In this document: piece by piece, positions 21,857-35,500 of the stretch
Position numbering within the stretch: position 1 is the first letter of the stretch
Layout of the letters: every line of letters begins with the position of its first letter
Assembly: GCA_001600415.1 (NCBI GenBank)
Contig: BCJX01000004.1
Location: forward strand, 124,001 to 188,000
DNA length: 64,000 bases
Origin: Pascua guehoae
Taxonomy: Eukaryota; Basidiomycota; Tremellomycetes; Trichosporonales; Trichosporonaceae
Direction: 5' to 3'
The notes under the pieces: generated by a model
Told to the model about the DNA's origin: nothing
Seen by the model: the letters and a program-made list of their open reading frames with translations, nothing else
Database searches by the model: none
Position numbers and translations under genes: made by a program

Positions 21857-24800
21857 CTAGATACCAACGCCCACGCCCACACCCACACCAACACTGACAC
21901 TGGATTTACGCGGCCTGAGACCCGGGGGCGGCTCGAGGTGGGCCCGCATCCATGTCCCACCGCACACGCACGAGCTGACCCAGTTGCGGCGCCACGCCGT
22001 CCACGGGCCGGGGGTCACGCCGCGCATCTGGTTTGTCATGGCCATGACCGTGCGTGCGGTGCAGCGGTCGCACGTGGCGGTGGGTCTGCCGGCGATGAGC
22101 TCGTAGCTTGCGCCGTCGCGCTCTTCTGCGGGTGGGGCGGTGAATAGGGCGCTGGGTGCCGGGAGGGCCTGGAGGGTCGCTTGGATGTGGGACGCGAGCG
22201 GGGCCAGGTCGAGGCGGAGGAGGGAGGCGACCGTGTCTGCGTCGCTGGGGCGGGGGGAGCGCGAGAGGGTGGCGAGAACGTCGCCCCAGAGCGCGAGGTC
22301 GATGCCCTGTCGTGAGATGGCGTCCGACACGCGCGTGGCGGCGACGGCGGTGGCGGCGGGCGCGCGCGTGAGGAGGAAGGCCGTGTCGGGGGGCCGGATG
22401 GGGCGTTCGAGCGTGGTGACGAATTTGGCAAAGGTCGCGAGGAGCGCGAGGAGGCGGGCAATGATGCGCCGCAGGAGCGGGTGGACGAGGTAGAGGAGGC
22501 GCGAGGCTGGGGTTAGCGGGGCGTTTGGCAGTGGAGGGCGTGGGTAGGGTGCGGGGAGGGGCGGGGAGTTGGGAGGGAGGAAGGGATATTGGGGGAGCTG
22601 GCTTGCAGTTGTAGGCAGGGGTTGGGGTTGCGAGTAGGGGAGAAGTTTTGAAGTGGAGGGGACGCGTTGCAGACGCGGGGAGCTAAGGAGGAGGCGAGAG
22701 GGAGGGGACAAGTGGGGAGGATAGTGTATGATGGAGCGGCCGCACGACCAAGCGGGCTCTAGCAGTACTCACAACCTTCAGTCCGTGGCTCGGACGGCGC
22801 CCACTCCATGTGCGCCTTTTCCGCAACGGCATCACGGAGCGTCGCGCCAAGGACGCCGAGGCACCACTCGAACACGTCGACGAGGTTCCACACCGAGTCT
22901 GCGTGGTGGTCAGAAGCCTGCGCAGCAGCTCAACAGCGCAACTCACCGAGATCAAACGAAATGGCACCGTCGCGCTCCTCGCCACAGAGGTAAAACACCT
23001 GGCTCGCCTCGCCAAGCCTGATGAGCTCGGCCGCGAGCGCGCGGCGCGGGTCGTCCGTGACGGCCCAGACGGCGACCTGGAGGCGGAGAATGTGGGGCAC
23101 GTACGAGCGCGTATGCTTGATAAACAGGTTGAGGCCCTGGTCGAGCATGGCTGCGGCGAGCTCGTCTGCCTCGTGGCGGGGCACGGTGGCAAAGGCTGCG
23201 CGCACGGCGTCGCTCCAGTCTACGCCCTGGACAATGGCCAGCTCGACGCTGCGCGCCGCGCGCTCGGCCGTGTGTTTGAGCGTCTCGACCGGGGACGCGC
23301 CGGCGCCCAAGCGCGGTGCGGGGATGAGGCGTGGTTTCCCGTCGCTGTAGAGCGCGACGAGGCCCGTCTCGCCCCGGCGTGCGCCCTGGGAGGGGAGGAG
23401 GCAGAATTCTGCGCTCCCGGGGCGGGCGTCCAGGGCCACTTCCTCGCCTACTAGGACGGGCCAGCGCGGCGGCCCGGCGCCGCTCGTATCGCTCTCGGCC
23501 TGCGGGACGAGGTTGACGTGAGTGAGCGACAACCCACGCGGGGAGAGGACGAGCGCCAGTGCCAGCGTGTACGGTGGCACGTCTGGGAGTGGCGTGAGCG
23601 CGAGCACGATTGTGCCCTCGGGAGACACGGCCGTGGTCCGCTGCGTCCCTGGGAACCAGTCGAGGGGTGGCGCGGCGTCGTCTCCGCTGCCCGGCTCTTT
23701 GATCTCCTTGAATCCGTCGACGACCGACACGGGCCGCTGGCGCAGCTCGCACAGCTCAAAGCGCGTCCGTTGCCGGAGGGGTAGGGACGCCGTGTCGTCC
23801 GTGTCGCGGTAGACCGTGACAATGCCGACGCCTGGGTCCGCCCCGTCGCTGCTCGTGGTCCCGTTGGCGTTGGCGGCGTTTGCTCCAGACTGGTCCTGGA
23901 GCGGCACAAACGCGACGTGTTCGAGGTATGTCTCTGGCGCGCTCGAGCTGTCGGTGAACGGTGACGCCTGCGGCCGTGGCAGTGCCGGGAGCGGCGTCGT
24001 TGCGAGGAATGGAATATTGTTACTGTCCGTCCCCAGGTCGATGCGGAGGACGCTCAGCTCACCCGCCCGCTCGACGGCGGCCCACACCCCAGTGTTCCCG
24101 GGGACCATACCGAGCCACCCGCGCTGGGCGCGGAACGGCGAGCTTGTGGGTCCCGGGTTGGTAAGGTCGGCATATGCTCGCGCGCCGAGCGGGCATCGGA
24201 GTGTGTTGATCGTCCAGCTCAGTGGGGCCGCATCGCCGTGCTGCGTTGCCGACACACTGTCCGTCGGCACGGCGCTCGACGAGCGCGTGTCGAGCACGAC
24301 AGTCGCGGGGAGCATATGCGGGTGGAGGAGGTACACGAGCTCGGCGGTGAGGATAATAATCGTCGGTCCGTGGATACGCGCCGCCGCATGCCCCGGCGGT
24401 GGTGGTGGTCCCAGGGCCGGCGCCGCGCGCTGCCCGCCAGACCCCAACCGCGTCCGCGGCGGGTACATGTGCAGCACTGCCAGGGGCGGGGCGTTGATGT
24501 TGATGTGTTGTTGAAAGTTGCCCGAGCCCATCGATGTCGATGGTTCCAGGATCGTCTTTGCAAACACCACAATATCCCCTCCCCCGGAATCCATCCGTGT
24601 GTGCGGCACGCCAATGTGGTCGGACGGTCCCGACCTGAAGAAGACGGTCGTCCACGCCCCGTCGGGCGAGATGGACAACATCTCGGCGCGTGAAAAGAGG
24701 CGCGGGAACGGGAGCACGCGCGGCGGAACATCCGCAAACACAGACGTCAGCACGTGCCGCCGTCGCGGTGACGACGACGGGTAGATGAGCGCAGATGTTA

Positions 24801-24984
24801 ATGGGTGGAACGCCGCGAGCGACCTGCGACTTGTCAGTCTACCACGCCTCGCGGACAATGGTGCCGAGGAGACCCACGGGTTTGGTCTTGTCCGTGCCGC
24901 CTCGCTCAGCCGCTGCATCCGCCGCAGTCCGTCGCGTGACGTCTCTGCCGGCTCGTCGTTTGCGGGTGTTGGCACGTCGACCAT
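21857..24984 (-). CDS. MED16: Mediator of RNA polymerase II transcription subunit 16 (Med16/Sin4)
   Basis: Exons 24984-22947, 22898-22773 and 22506-21857 join in phase (GTGAGT donors; ACGCAG and CTAACCCCAG acceptors) to about 937 residues. The N-terminal region contains beta-propeller-like segments such as EMLSISPDGAWTTVFFRSG. The middle has VDWSDAVRAAFATVPRHEAD and LNLFIKHTRSYVPHILRLQV followed by SVWNLVDVFEWCLGVLG. The C-terminus ends with the Med16-type cysteine motif CDRCTART...WRRNWVSSCVCGGTWM. Med16 belongs to the Mediator tail module and links activators to RNA polymerase II. Start is ATG 24984 (MVDVPTPAND). Around 24830-24900 a second frame (KPVGLLGTIVREAW) also looks coding, so a small unmodelled splice may exist near the N-terminus. 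The last residues (a GVGVGV run) are low complexity. Confidence 0.82.
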
Positions 24985-25433
24985 TGTTTGTTGATGGCCC
25001 GAGAGGATGGACAGAGATTCAAAGGTGATGGACAGACATTCAAGATGCCGATGCGGTTGACCCAGGGCAAACAACGGGGGAGCTACGTTGGATGCGGGGT
25101 CGGTCACACCCGCCATTTGCTTCCGCTTTATCACGAATCCAGCTGCATCACGTGTGTGTGGCGTCTTCTGCCTACGAACAAACCTATTTCTCGACAGTGA
25201 AATGGAGAAGGTGCGGGTGCGAGGACAATAGCGTAAAGACCGTGGGGCTTGTTTGCCAGACATGGTACTACAAGATATGACAAGATACGACAAGATGCGA
25301 CAGCGACAGAGGACAATTGGAAAGACATCGTGACAGTGGATGAAATGAAATGCGCCGACAGGGAAGACATGAGATCGTAACAGGGAATGAAACGCGCCGA
25401 AAAAGGTGGCGAAAAAGGCAAGGACCTCATGGC

Positions 25434-26940
25434 CTAGCGCTGGCGGCCGTGCTCACGCTGGCGCTCCTTGACCTCTTCATGGAAACGAGCGCTGGTCATG
25501 GGGCATGTCGCTGTTGTCAGCTACTTACTCATACTTTCACCTCACCTTTGAGATCGTGTTTGAACACCTGGGTGAGACGCCAAAGGCGTTCGAAGCCTTC
25601 CGCCACGTTGAGCCCATTGCGCACGTCTTGGGCGATGATGTACGCCTCAACGTTAAAGTCGGAACGCTGTTGTCAGCTCTGGATAAATAATGGCGAGGAA
25701 GGTGATAAAATGGTGACACGGGAATGAGCGAGGCTCACCAGCTCAAGAAGGGTACGGTTCTTCTCACGATACTTCTTCTGCGCAGACCGGTTCTGGCATT
25801 GGCGCCGGTCACCGCTGCGGAAAACAGTGACGGTCTTGTTCCCACCGCTCTTGCGGGACTTGGTCTTCTTCGAGAGATCCGTCTTGGTGTTGGTAGCCAT
25901 GGTGGCCTTGCGACGGGGGCGGCTCGGGGCAACATGCGCAGCGGGGACGTAGTCGGGGTCATCCTTGACCTCGGGCGACGTCAGCATGTCGCCCACGTCG
26001 CTGAGGTCGTTGAGTTCGTCCTCATCGGACTCTTCGGCAGTGTCGGGAGAGACGGGGTACGATTGATGCGAGACCGGAGCTGGCTGGGTGAAAGGCTCTT
26101 CATTCTCGATAGGCTCGGGCTTGACCTCGACCTCTTCGATCTTGCTCGCGGCGGCTGTAAGGGAGGAGGGCTGACATGTAAGCAGGACAAACGAGTACAA
26201 TGATATTCACCTCGGCGGAAGGTAACGGGGACATATTCACATACAGACCCATCGGGCTGGGAGAGTGAGCCGGCACCATGAAGGAAGGCACGGGGGTTGA
26301 AGTGGGCGGACAAGGGCTGTCGATACCCGCAACTGTAGCAAACGGCGTAACGTGGTCGATCATCGGCGACGGGGAAGGAGAGCCCTCAAAGAAGGATTCT
26401 TGATCCTTAAAAAGAAGGGTAGTGTTGATGACACTGTTTTGGCCAAAGCTGTGGAAGCTGCTGGTCGTAGTAGTGGTTGCCGGGGTCAGGAGGGAGTCTG
26501 TCGGCGAGTTGAACGGCGTCCCCATGAGACCAGTGTGGGGGGCTACTCTGCATCAGTGACCCGACGATGTTGGCTGCGGCTACGCACTCTGGGGCACCAG
26601 TTCCGGAGCGTGCGACATGTAGTTGGACATGCCCTGGAGGATGAGAGGCTGAGGGACGTTGGGGCGAGAGAAGGTCGCCGGGAACATGAAAGGTTTGAAA
26701 GTGGGAGGAACGCCAAACTGTCAATGTCAGCACCATAGCAGGCCAAAACCCGGGGGAAGGGAATGGAACACGTACATTGCTCGGGCCAGCCAGGCCGTTG
26801 TCAATCATGAGGTCGGACACGTCGCACTGGGGCTGAGGCGCGAGGGAAGAGTTGTTGAACAGGGTGTCGCTGAAAGGAGCAATCTCGGACGACGGGACGG
26901 TGTCGATAAAGTCGGAGGAGTTGGTGGTAAACGGAGGCAT
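25434..26940 (-). CDS. bZIP transcription factor, six exons
   Basis: Exons 26940-26776, 26717-26584, 26547-26211, 26140-25739, 25666-25546 and 25510-25434 join in phase to 411 residues. The N-terminus is Ser/Thr/Pro/Asn-rich (MPPFTTNSSDFIDTVPSSEI, then MGTPFNSPTDSLLTPATTTT), typical of an activation region. A Lys/Arg-rich segment with SKKTKSRKSGGNK precedes the basic region QNRSAQKKYREKNR near residues 328-341, which has the N-x-x-A-Q-x-x-Y-R pattern of Yap-like fungal bZIPs. The following zipper (LLEL...FNVEAYIIAQDVRNGL) has weak heptads. Intron 26548-26583 is only 36 nt. For exon 4 a canonical acceptor (TTACAG, 26155) breaks the frame, whereas AAG at 26141 keeps it, so that boundary is uncertain. 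Target genes cannot be inferred. Confidence 0.75.
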
Positions 26941-29346
26941 GGTGGGTATCGTGAAGACGAGTAGCGACAATGTCAAAATGACAGACCTCCTCGGCCGGGG
27001 ACTGGGCAGTGGTTGAGCAGGTGGAAGAGGGGTGGAGAGGGAAGGAAGAGAATGGAAGAAAAGGAAGGAAGGTGAGCGTTCATGTATAGAAAAGAGGAGA
27101 GGAAGAGAGGGACAACAAGGAGCGGGGGTGTATGCCGGGTGGGTCACCTGCCAGGCTGCCAGTGCGCAATCGGCCGCCATGCCTGGTTGCTGCTTGTCTA
27201 CTTTGGGCTCAAAGTTTGGGTCTAGTCATACGGTACAGGCCTCTTGCTATGGCGATCACCTTGGCTCTGCAAATGGCTGGGTGGGCGACAGCGGCGGCGC
27301 TCGCCGCTCACCACTCACGGTAGCCTACGGTACCAGTCGTCGCTCGCTCAAGCCGCTGGTTGTCAGGCATTGCAGTGGTCGTCGGGTCGTTGAACAGACT
27401 AGTCTTGGTCATTCATCAGCATATCGACATATCAGCAGCGCGCCAGTCACCTCATGGCCAAGTGGGGCGTTCGGGACAATCAGCGCAGAGACCGCGTCCG
27501 TCAATGCCAAAAACAAAGTGACCTATCAAGGAAAGAGCAACTTCTGGGGCGTCGAGAAGCATCCAACAGGGCGTAATACACGGCATTTGATGACGTCCAT
27601 ACACGCTGATCCGATCGCGCGACGCGTCGAGCAGCAACCTGTCGTGGCAAAGGCGGAGTAGGGGGACAAGGAGGGGGGGGGGGGGGCAGTGCGGGGCATG
27701 GGTAATGAGCCTGGGAGCAATCTGCACACACCGCCGTGACTTGTCAGCATGACAATTGCAAAACCTGGACTGCAAGGGGCGGCCCCATGCCGAGTCTGAC
27801 ATATGACAGCGTCCGCTTTCCGCTTGGTGGCCCGTGCAGTGCCGTGGTGGTGTACGACGTGTGTGTTGTCCTTTTGGCGGCCTTTTCGACGTTTGCGACG
27901 CTTGTGTGCAGCTACGCCGATCGCCGAGGGCGCCGTGTGCCTGCAACATGGCCAGTGGAGCGGGGGTGTGCCAATCTCGGTACGACTGCGGCCTAGGCCA
28001 GTCCGTCGGACGCTCGAGCCGTGTCCGCATTGGCTTCTAGCGTGGGAGTCGGGTGTGTGCTGCATGCTGCTGCGAGTGGGCGCGTGTGTTAGCCGAGGAA
28101 CGCGTGCGCGCACAGTATTGTGTGCATGGGGAGCTCGGTGGTTGTGTGAACCATGTTGGGTAAGAGGTGAAAGAGGTGAAAGTAAGGCAGTGAACAGAGA
28201 ACTAGCAGTGACCACCATAATGGGTTGACAAGAGTGATGATGAGCGCACATGAAGAATGGCGTGCGGTGCTGCTAGACTCGTTGGCAAGGAGGCGTTCGC
28301 GACCATGGATAGCAAGCAGCGGGCCGGGGGACGTATATCGCGAGGTCGTGATCAATGAATGGGCTTGGTAGCTGGTAGCTGGTCATTCTGCGACCTGGTC
28401 TGCAAATCGTCCATGCCTCTTGAGCAATTGCGTTCTTGTAGTTTGCACGTCGTCAAGGGCGCGGAGTGGTTGTGACCCAAAGTGGGGGGGGACGGGCCCG
28501 TGTGGACCCTTGACGGGTTTGCCTGAAACGGAAGAAAACCATGTGGGGGCCCACTTTGAAACGTGGCATTTTGAAACAGGTGACGTTGAGGTCGAGTTTA
28601 GGGTGCCAGCCCGTAGCGGATGTGACAATCGCAGGGAAGGTCATTCAGGTATAAGACTCTAGGATCACACAGAGCTAGAGAGCTACAGTACAGGATGCGC
28701 GCGCACTTGGATCGGGCAAGGTGCGACAAAGTACGCGAGGTACGAGCCGCGAGCCGCGTCGCCGTGGCGCGGCTCACGGTTGACGGCACGCGGCAGGCGG
28801 CGGCGACTAGTTGTATAGGCGTGGGAGGCGCGACAAAGTGTCGACGACGACGACAACGGCCAAGAGGCACCGGGGCAGGGCGCGGGGCTGGACGCCAACC
28901 CGTGTACGTTTGCAGGAACGTGGGCTCCGAAGAGCGAGGCAAGGTGTAGTCGGTGTCTCTCGAGGTCTCACCATGGGCGCCATGGTGAACCCTTGGGCAC
29001 AATAGGCACATGGGTGGCATGCATCCCACCCACCCCATACGGTACACACACACCCCCCCGTGTTGGCACAGACCACCCCACGTTTCCTCACGCCTCACGC
29101 CTGGGTTGCCCCTATTAGCCCCTAATTTCCCCTGCAAGGCCATGATGCATTTGCGCTTTGGGCAACCTGGTTTCCACCCGGCACTCTGTCACTCACTCAC
29201 TCTGTCGACTCTAGCCAGTCTCACTCCACTGGACAGTACATACAGCCATTCAATCTCACTTGCGCTCCCTCTAAACCAGTCCATTTCGGATTGTCCATTC
29301 CTCCTCCTTACCATCTCCCCACCATGACCGACACCAGGTAAGCCCC
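26941..29346. other. Intergenic region, divergent promoters
   Basis: Between the bZIP gene (minus) and a coiled-coil gene (plus). Contains a G run (27673-27686), an oligonucleotide similar to the core of the Pol III-like repeat (AATACACGGCATTTGATGAC near 27579), and C/T-rich sequence at 29200-29320 just upstream of the next gene. No gene supported over about 2.4 kb. Confidence 0.5.
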
Positions 29347-30163
29347 ATGGATACCACGACGACCATTGCGCTCATGCCCGACCCCAGCCTGCGCCCCCGC
29401 GGAAACGGCTTCCTCCTGCCGTCGCTGCCCAACGTGTCCACCTCGTCGCTCATGGACGCTGTCGTCGGCGACGACACGCCGCGCGCGGCGCCGGCCCACC
29501 AGGCGCAGGGCTACAACCCGTTCTCGGTCTCCGTCCACGCGTCATCTGCCCCGCAGCCCCGCTCCGACGTGTTTGGCGATGCGAGCAACCGCGTCAACAA
29601 GAGCAAGACCAAGGACGCCGAGGAGCCGCCCGCCGAGGAAGTCCAAGAGCTCGAGCGCAACCTCCAGAAACGGTGCGTCCGCGTCGGCGGGTGTTGGTGT
29701 GTGCCGCGTTCCGCTCGGTGTCGGTGTTGGTGTCGGTGCGGGTGTTGGTGTCTGCACCGCTCGCCTCCCACAGCCCCAGCCTCCACTTGCAATGCTCTAG
29801 CGTCTCTGGTGAATGTTGCACCAGTGGTGGCTCCACCCGGCGATGCAGGGCAACAATCCCTGGGTTGCGTCGTCTCCCAACTCCCACACCGCCATTGCTC
29901 CGACGGCCATTGCAACAACTGCCCGCAGCTGCGCGAGCATGCTTTATGCACCGGCACCAGTACCAATATCGAGCACAAGCCCATGCTCGCACCAGCATCA
30001 ACCACCTTCGCACTCGCAATCGGCCACTGACCACCGCAGGAGGTCCCTCATTCCGCACCTCGAGAACGAGCTCGCCGCGCTCGAAGCGCAGATCAAGGCT
30101 GCCGAGGAACGCCTCTCGCGCGCTACCGCCGCGGGTGCCACCGCGGGTGCCCAACCCAACTAG
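29347..30163 (+). CDS. Small predicted coiled-coil protein, unknown function
   Basis: Exon 1 (29347-29672) and exon 2 (30040-30163) join in phase to 149 residues. The N-terminus reads MDTTTTIALMPDPSLRPRGN and contains GFLLPSLPNVSTSSLMDAVV and a Pro/Ala-rich stretch with GYNPFSVSV. The C-terminal third is helical and charged (EEVQELERNLQKRRSLIPHL, then ENELAALEAQIKAAEERL), with heptad-like leucines. Donor is GTGCGT and acceptor CCGCAG. The 367-nt intron carries a GGTGTCGGTGTT-type simple repeat and is unusually long. A second ATG (29325) lies upstream in the spliceable context ATGACCGACACCAGGTAAG, so an extra 5' exon is possible. Family not recognised. Confidence 0.6.
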
Positions 30164-32584
30164 ATGCCCAGAGGTGCGTGATGGTCTACTTGTGTTGGGC
30201 GCGTGTTGTCTCATGTCGCGCGATTGTCCCGAGGTCCGCGGAGCTCGCCGCGCCACCACACTGGTCGCGCAAAGGGGTGGCACGAGCCCGTGTTCTGCCA
30301 GGGGACTGGCTCGTTTGGTGTCGGACAATGGTGCCAAGGGGGTGGGTGACCCGTGCACGCGCACTGGTCGTCGAACCACTCCTCCCCTGTGATCCATATT
30401 GTGCCTGTGCACGGTTACCTGGGGTCATTTACCGGCTTGGTGACTGGTCGGTCACCGTTGGTGGTCCGACCCATCGTACGCGGTGTGGCCTACGCCATGC
30501 AGCGTGCAGTGTACAGCGACCAGCATGCTTGAGCCACGGTGTACAAGCCTGTACGTGGTGTTGTGCAATGTGCACCGCCTCTTGATCATGTGGCAGTCTT
30601 CGGCGATTGATGGCCGCGAGGCAGTGGCGGGCGCCGAGCACCGCCTCACCGTCCTCGGTACCGGTGGAGATGGCACCGGGAGCACCGTCGGAAGCGCTCT
30701 TCTCCCTCATGTACAGCCCAGTGCTAACAAACACCAGCCATACACGGCGCGCACCGCCCACCCTCCTTCCCCTCATACTACCCTTTCACCCGAATAACCC
30801 GGCGCTCGCCGCTCGTCGCCGGCTGAAGATAGGACTCCCAAGCCATTACATGATTCGTCCGCCGAGAGAGACCGAGAGAGAACATGTTACTCTCGGCTTG
30901 TATGTACTCAAGATGTACGCTGTTGGACGTGGACGAGATACGAGAACGAGACCGTGTGCGGCCACCGAGTGGTATTCAGAGTTTGCAATTGGATACGGAA
31001 ACGTCGTGTTGTCCAGTGCCTCGCCGCCCACTTGGATACAGAACATTGCATTTCCGATCAACAAAGCAGTGCTGTAGCGAATGCGGCAAGTGGCAGACGG
31101 CTGGCAGATTCTCGAGGCACGGCCACGGAAGTAACCCCAACACCGCCCTGGAATACACACACCAGCGCGTACCACTCGCCTTCCACGTTTTCTGTCGTTT
31201 GACCATGCGTGTCGCCGCGTCGCGACGTCGACAGATCCAGCGCGTTGCCGCGTCTTGTTGTCGAGTATAACGTGGACTCGGACACGGGACAAGGATGCTT
31301 TAGAGTTGGGCGAGTATAACGCCTGTCGGGTTCCAGCTAACCCTCGACAAGTTTAGGGGTGTCGGAGAAGATTAAGACACATAAAAAAGGTGGCCTCTGA
31401 AATGACTGCCTGAAAAAAAGGTGGCTGACGAAATCACGTTGTCGTTGCGTTGGGTGGTGGACACTCGCACACACCTGGCTGACGTGTGACTGGAACGACT
31501 AACAAATGGCAGAAATGGTATTATTGTGGTCTGGTCAACACCACTCCGTTTAAATCGTGGATACTCTCTCAACCATGGCTCGTTTCCAACTCTCAGGTTC
31601 CAGCACACAACTGCGCCGTGACCCAGGGATCGTGCTGCGACTGTCGGCTAACCCACCGATGGCCACTGCCAGGCCGCCAGCCACTTTCGACACGTGCAAT
31701 TGGGCGAGGGGTGAGGGGGACACCGTGCGATCGAGCCAAGACAGGGTGTCCACTGTGGTGACAGCAGGTGATGGGGTGGCGTCGCGCGACATAGCCGAGC
31801 GTGGGCCGCTGGCAAGACGGCCCTCCCGATCCGAGTGCTTTGATCGAGTCTTTTGTCTGATCTCTGTGCGCATGGGGTTTGTGGCTCGTTGCATGATCGT
31901 TGCGCGACTAAACTTCATACATCTTGTGCTACCACCGACGCTGTGTTGATGCGATGTACCAGTGGACAAACTCGGGCTTGTTGCTTGTCCGTCCACCAGA
32001 GCGGGGCACTTTGGGGTCTACCCCACCCCCAGCTGGCCAGTGAGGCGGACCCCGGAGCCACGCCCCCTACACCCTAGCCCCGCTAAATGCCGCTGCCGCC
32101 TCTTTCCGAGCCGTTGTTGACATGAACTTTTGGCACCACACTTCTATAAAGCGTTTTATGGTGTGGAGAGCGGCTGGCCTTTCGCTGAACGGTTCCACGG
32201 GAATGCATGAACAGGCGTGCATAAACGAGAGGTACCAGAGGTGCTCAGCTGCATTGGGGCACGAGCCTTCGGTCACAAGAAGACAAACTTGAACGAGGTA
32301 GTTTTTTACGTAAAACACTATTCCCCCCACCAAGTACCGGCCCGTTGAACCCCGGTGGTGTACAAGTGGTACCGGATGGAAGCGATGTGGGCGGCGTGTG
32401 GTGCACCCCATCTGCTCTACTCTACTGTAGATGCCGCCGCTTGTTGCCCATCTCACCTGCTCACCTGTCTTCCATCCATTACCGCTCACAAAAACATCCA
32501 TCCCGCATCTCCGTGATCGACCCAAACTTGGCATCTCCCAACCCCGATCTCCAGCATCCTACCCGCCGCTTACTCTACCGGCCG
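30164..32584. other. Intergenic region
   Basis: About 2.4 kb without a supported gene. A short duplication AAAAAAGGTGGC is seen twice near 31384 and 31415. The 5' end is C/G-rich and the middle is closer to balanced composition. Confidence 0.45.
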
Positions 32585-35500
32585 ATGCGGCTATCCCACC
32601 CTCCGTCCCGCCTGTCCCCACCGCCAGGCACGTCGATGCACGATCTCCTCGCTGCCGGCGTCAACGCCGCCGGCGCGGGGTCCGCGGCGGGCTCTGCGCC
32701 GACCATTTCTCCATCCACGGGTTCGTCGGGACCGACACCAGCGAGCGCGAGTGCCTCATCGACGCCGTCGACAAAACGCAAGGACGAGGACCGGGTGCCG
32801 AAGCGTGGATATCGCGCCTGTGTACGTACCTCTTGTCCAACAACACGGGCAAAGCCGCAGCTGCCCGAGATGTCCAGCTCCCAACCCTGGGTATGTAGTG
32901 CTCTGCTGACATGATCAGGTGCACTGCAGGCTACGCAAGGCAAAGTGTGACCTCGGGGATGTCAACGCGCCTTCCGAACCACCGTGCACGCGGTGCCGGC
33001 GTGAACAGCGGAATTGTGTCTTTCTCCCGAGTGTGCGTATTGCGGACCGGAGGTGAATGCTCGCCGTCACCGAGCCCCTTCTACGACCGGTTGCGTCCAA
33101 TGCCTGGCTGACGTGCAGAAACGGCGCCGAAAGACGGCAGGCGATGACATTAAGCCTGAGATATACCCCGCGTCCAGCCTCACGGCCACCTCGTCCCATT
33201 CCGGCTTCCAGTCTCCATTGCCCGCCTTTGCAGGCCTGGCGCCGCTACCTGGACCTGGGCCCGGACAGTCTGCGAGCTCGGGAACGATGGGCATGGGTCA
33301 GCGCCCACACATGGGCCATGCAGACGTCGGCAGCGACGGCCTTCACCTGCGCGGGGGAGGTGCGCATGGCCGGCAAGGGGGCGGTGGCCTGAGTGTGGGT
33401 GGAGGTGGTGCGGGTGGAGGTGCCGATGACCCAGCACGGATGGGTGGAGGGCCCAGCATGGGGTCGGGCCCCAGTGGTGCGAGCGCGCACGGCGCCGCCG
33501 GGGGAGGTTGGTCTGAACCACTCGCACTGTTTGAGCAGCCCAAATTGTCACCGCTATTCGACCCGCCGTCGGCCAAGACGTCGTCGAGTATGGCGTCGGG
33601 GTCGACGCCGTCGCCGAGCGCCATCCTTGGAGGAATGGGGTCGCGGCGGCGGAAACGGCACGACGGCCCAGATGCGACGCGCCGGATCATTGTGGCGAGC
33701 TTTAACAATGAGACGGACGCGCTCGAGATTCTCGCAAAGGCAGCCACGGACGGTGACGGGGATGGGGAGCCGGCTGACAAGAACGAGGAGCGCGTCCACC
33801 CCAGCAAACGCGTCGCGTGGGCCGACGCCGAGACGCCCCGAGCGATTGGCGACTTTGTGCTCCTCAAACGCGGCATTCTCGACGAGCGCCGGCTCGAGCT
33901 CCTTGTCCAGGTGTTTTTCACACACCACCACCCGGTGCTTCCCATCTGCCAGACTGTGCGGATCCCGCACAGCAAGGCCCAGCTCGCGGCCATGGCCCAC
34001 GACGACCCGTTTTTGCTCTGTGCGATTGTGTGCGTCGCGTCCCACCACCACCCAGACCCAGGCATGAAGGACGTTCACGAAAAGACGTATGCGCTCATCC
34101 GCGACATCCTCGCCGACTATCAGTGTGCGGGTTTCCAGCCGAGTATTGGCTTTGTCGAGGGTGTATTGATCCTCGCGGAAAACCTCCCCCGCGAACGTCT
34201 CAGTGCGACGGCTGCCGAAATGGCCGGCCCCGCGAGCGACGTCCAGGGCCTGCACGGGCTCGAGAACCGTCGATCATGGGCCCTGACGGGCACGGCGATC
34301 CGGGCGGCTTATGGGCTCGGCCTCGATCAGCTCGCGCTCGAAGACGGCGAGCGCGACCCAGACCTCGAGCGCGCGCGCGGCGTCTGGACATGGTGCTACC
34401 TGTACGACCGGACGCTGGGTCTGCGTACCGGTCTTGCCTTTTGGAGCCGTGGGCCGACTATTTGTTTCCAGGGCCTGTCGGACATTTCGCAGACGGGCGA
34501 GGCGGCAGCGCGTATCAACTTCCCGTACATGATGACCACGGCGAGTGGGGATACACCCAACAGCACTTCGTCGGCGTCGGCGCTCATCGACACAAACGAC
34601 TCGGCATGCATGATGCAGGCGTACATGGAGCTCACACAGATTATGACCAATGCGCACGACATTCTCTTTTCGACGCCGTCCCGCACCGCGACGCTCGTAC
34701 GCAAGGGCGAATATTTCAAGTTTCTCGACCACTTTCGCCGCGCGCTCGAGTCGTTTTGCTACGCGTGGAAGGACAAGGTGTGGCGCCTCGACAGCGTCCG
34801 CGAGCTCACGTGGTGCACGTACCACTTTGTCCGCCTGTACGTTGCGGCATTTGCATTCCAGGCCCACGTCCAGCGCGCCCAGGAGCGTGCAGAGCACGAG
34901 CGCGAGCAGGGCCGGTCGGGTGTCATTTCCATCTTCCCCCGCGGGTCGGCCACGTCCCCAGACGCCGTGTACATTTACGAGTCGATTGATGCCGCACACG
35001 AGATTCTCGGCATCTGTCTCCGTCTCGGACACGCCGGCATCCTCCGATACCTCCCCAGCAGGTATCTGATCAACTTTGCCTACAGCGGCACGTTTGCCCT
35101 CAAGGCCGCGTACTCTGGTGCCGTGGCCAAGACGGACATTGCAAAGACGACCGAGCTCGTCGAGCGTGTCTGTGCGGCACTCCTCCTCGCCAGCCCCGAC
35201 AAGGACCACCCCGCGTGCCGGTACGGCCAGATGCTCCGCATGCTCACGCGCCGTCTTGCAGAACTCAACGACCAGAGTGTGAGTTGCAACCCCACTGCCC
35301 CCCGAGTACACGCACCATACTAACGCGCAGGCTGTCCCATCCCGCTTCCCGTCTCCCGAACCCAACGCCGCACCAGACACCACTATGCCCATTCACATCC
35401 ACCACTTTGGCGACGTGCCCTCTGGCCACTCTGGCGACCACCTCGCCCCGCCCGAACCCATGACCATGCCCGTCCACGACGACCACAACCAGGCCCTCTT

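Noticed and set aside
22930..25293. Upstream extension of MED16 beyond ATG 24984
   Set aside because: The extension (to 25293) starts at a non-ATG codon and runs through sequence with no similarity to Med16; ATG 24984 gives a sensible N-terminus.
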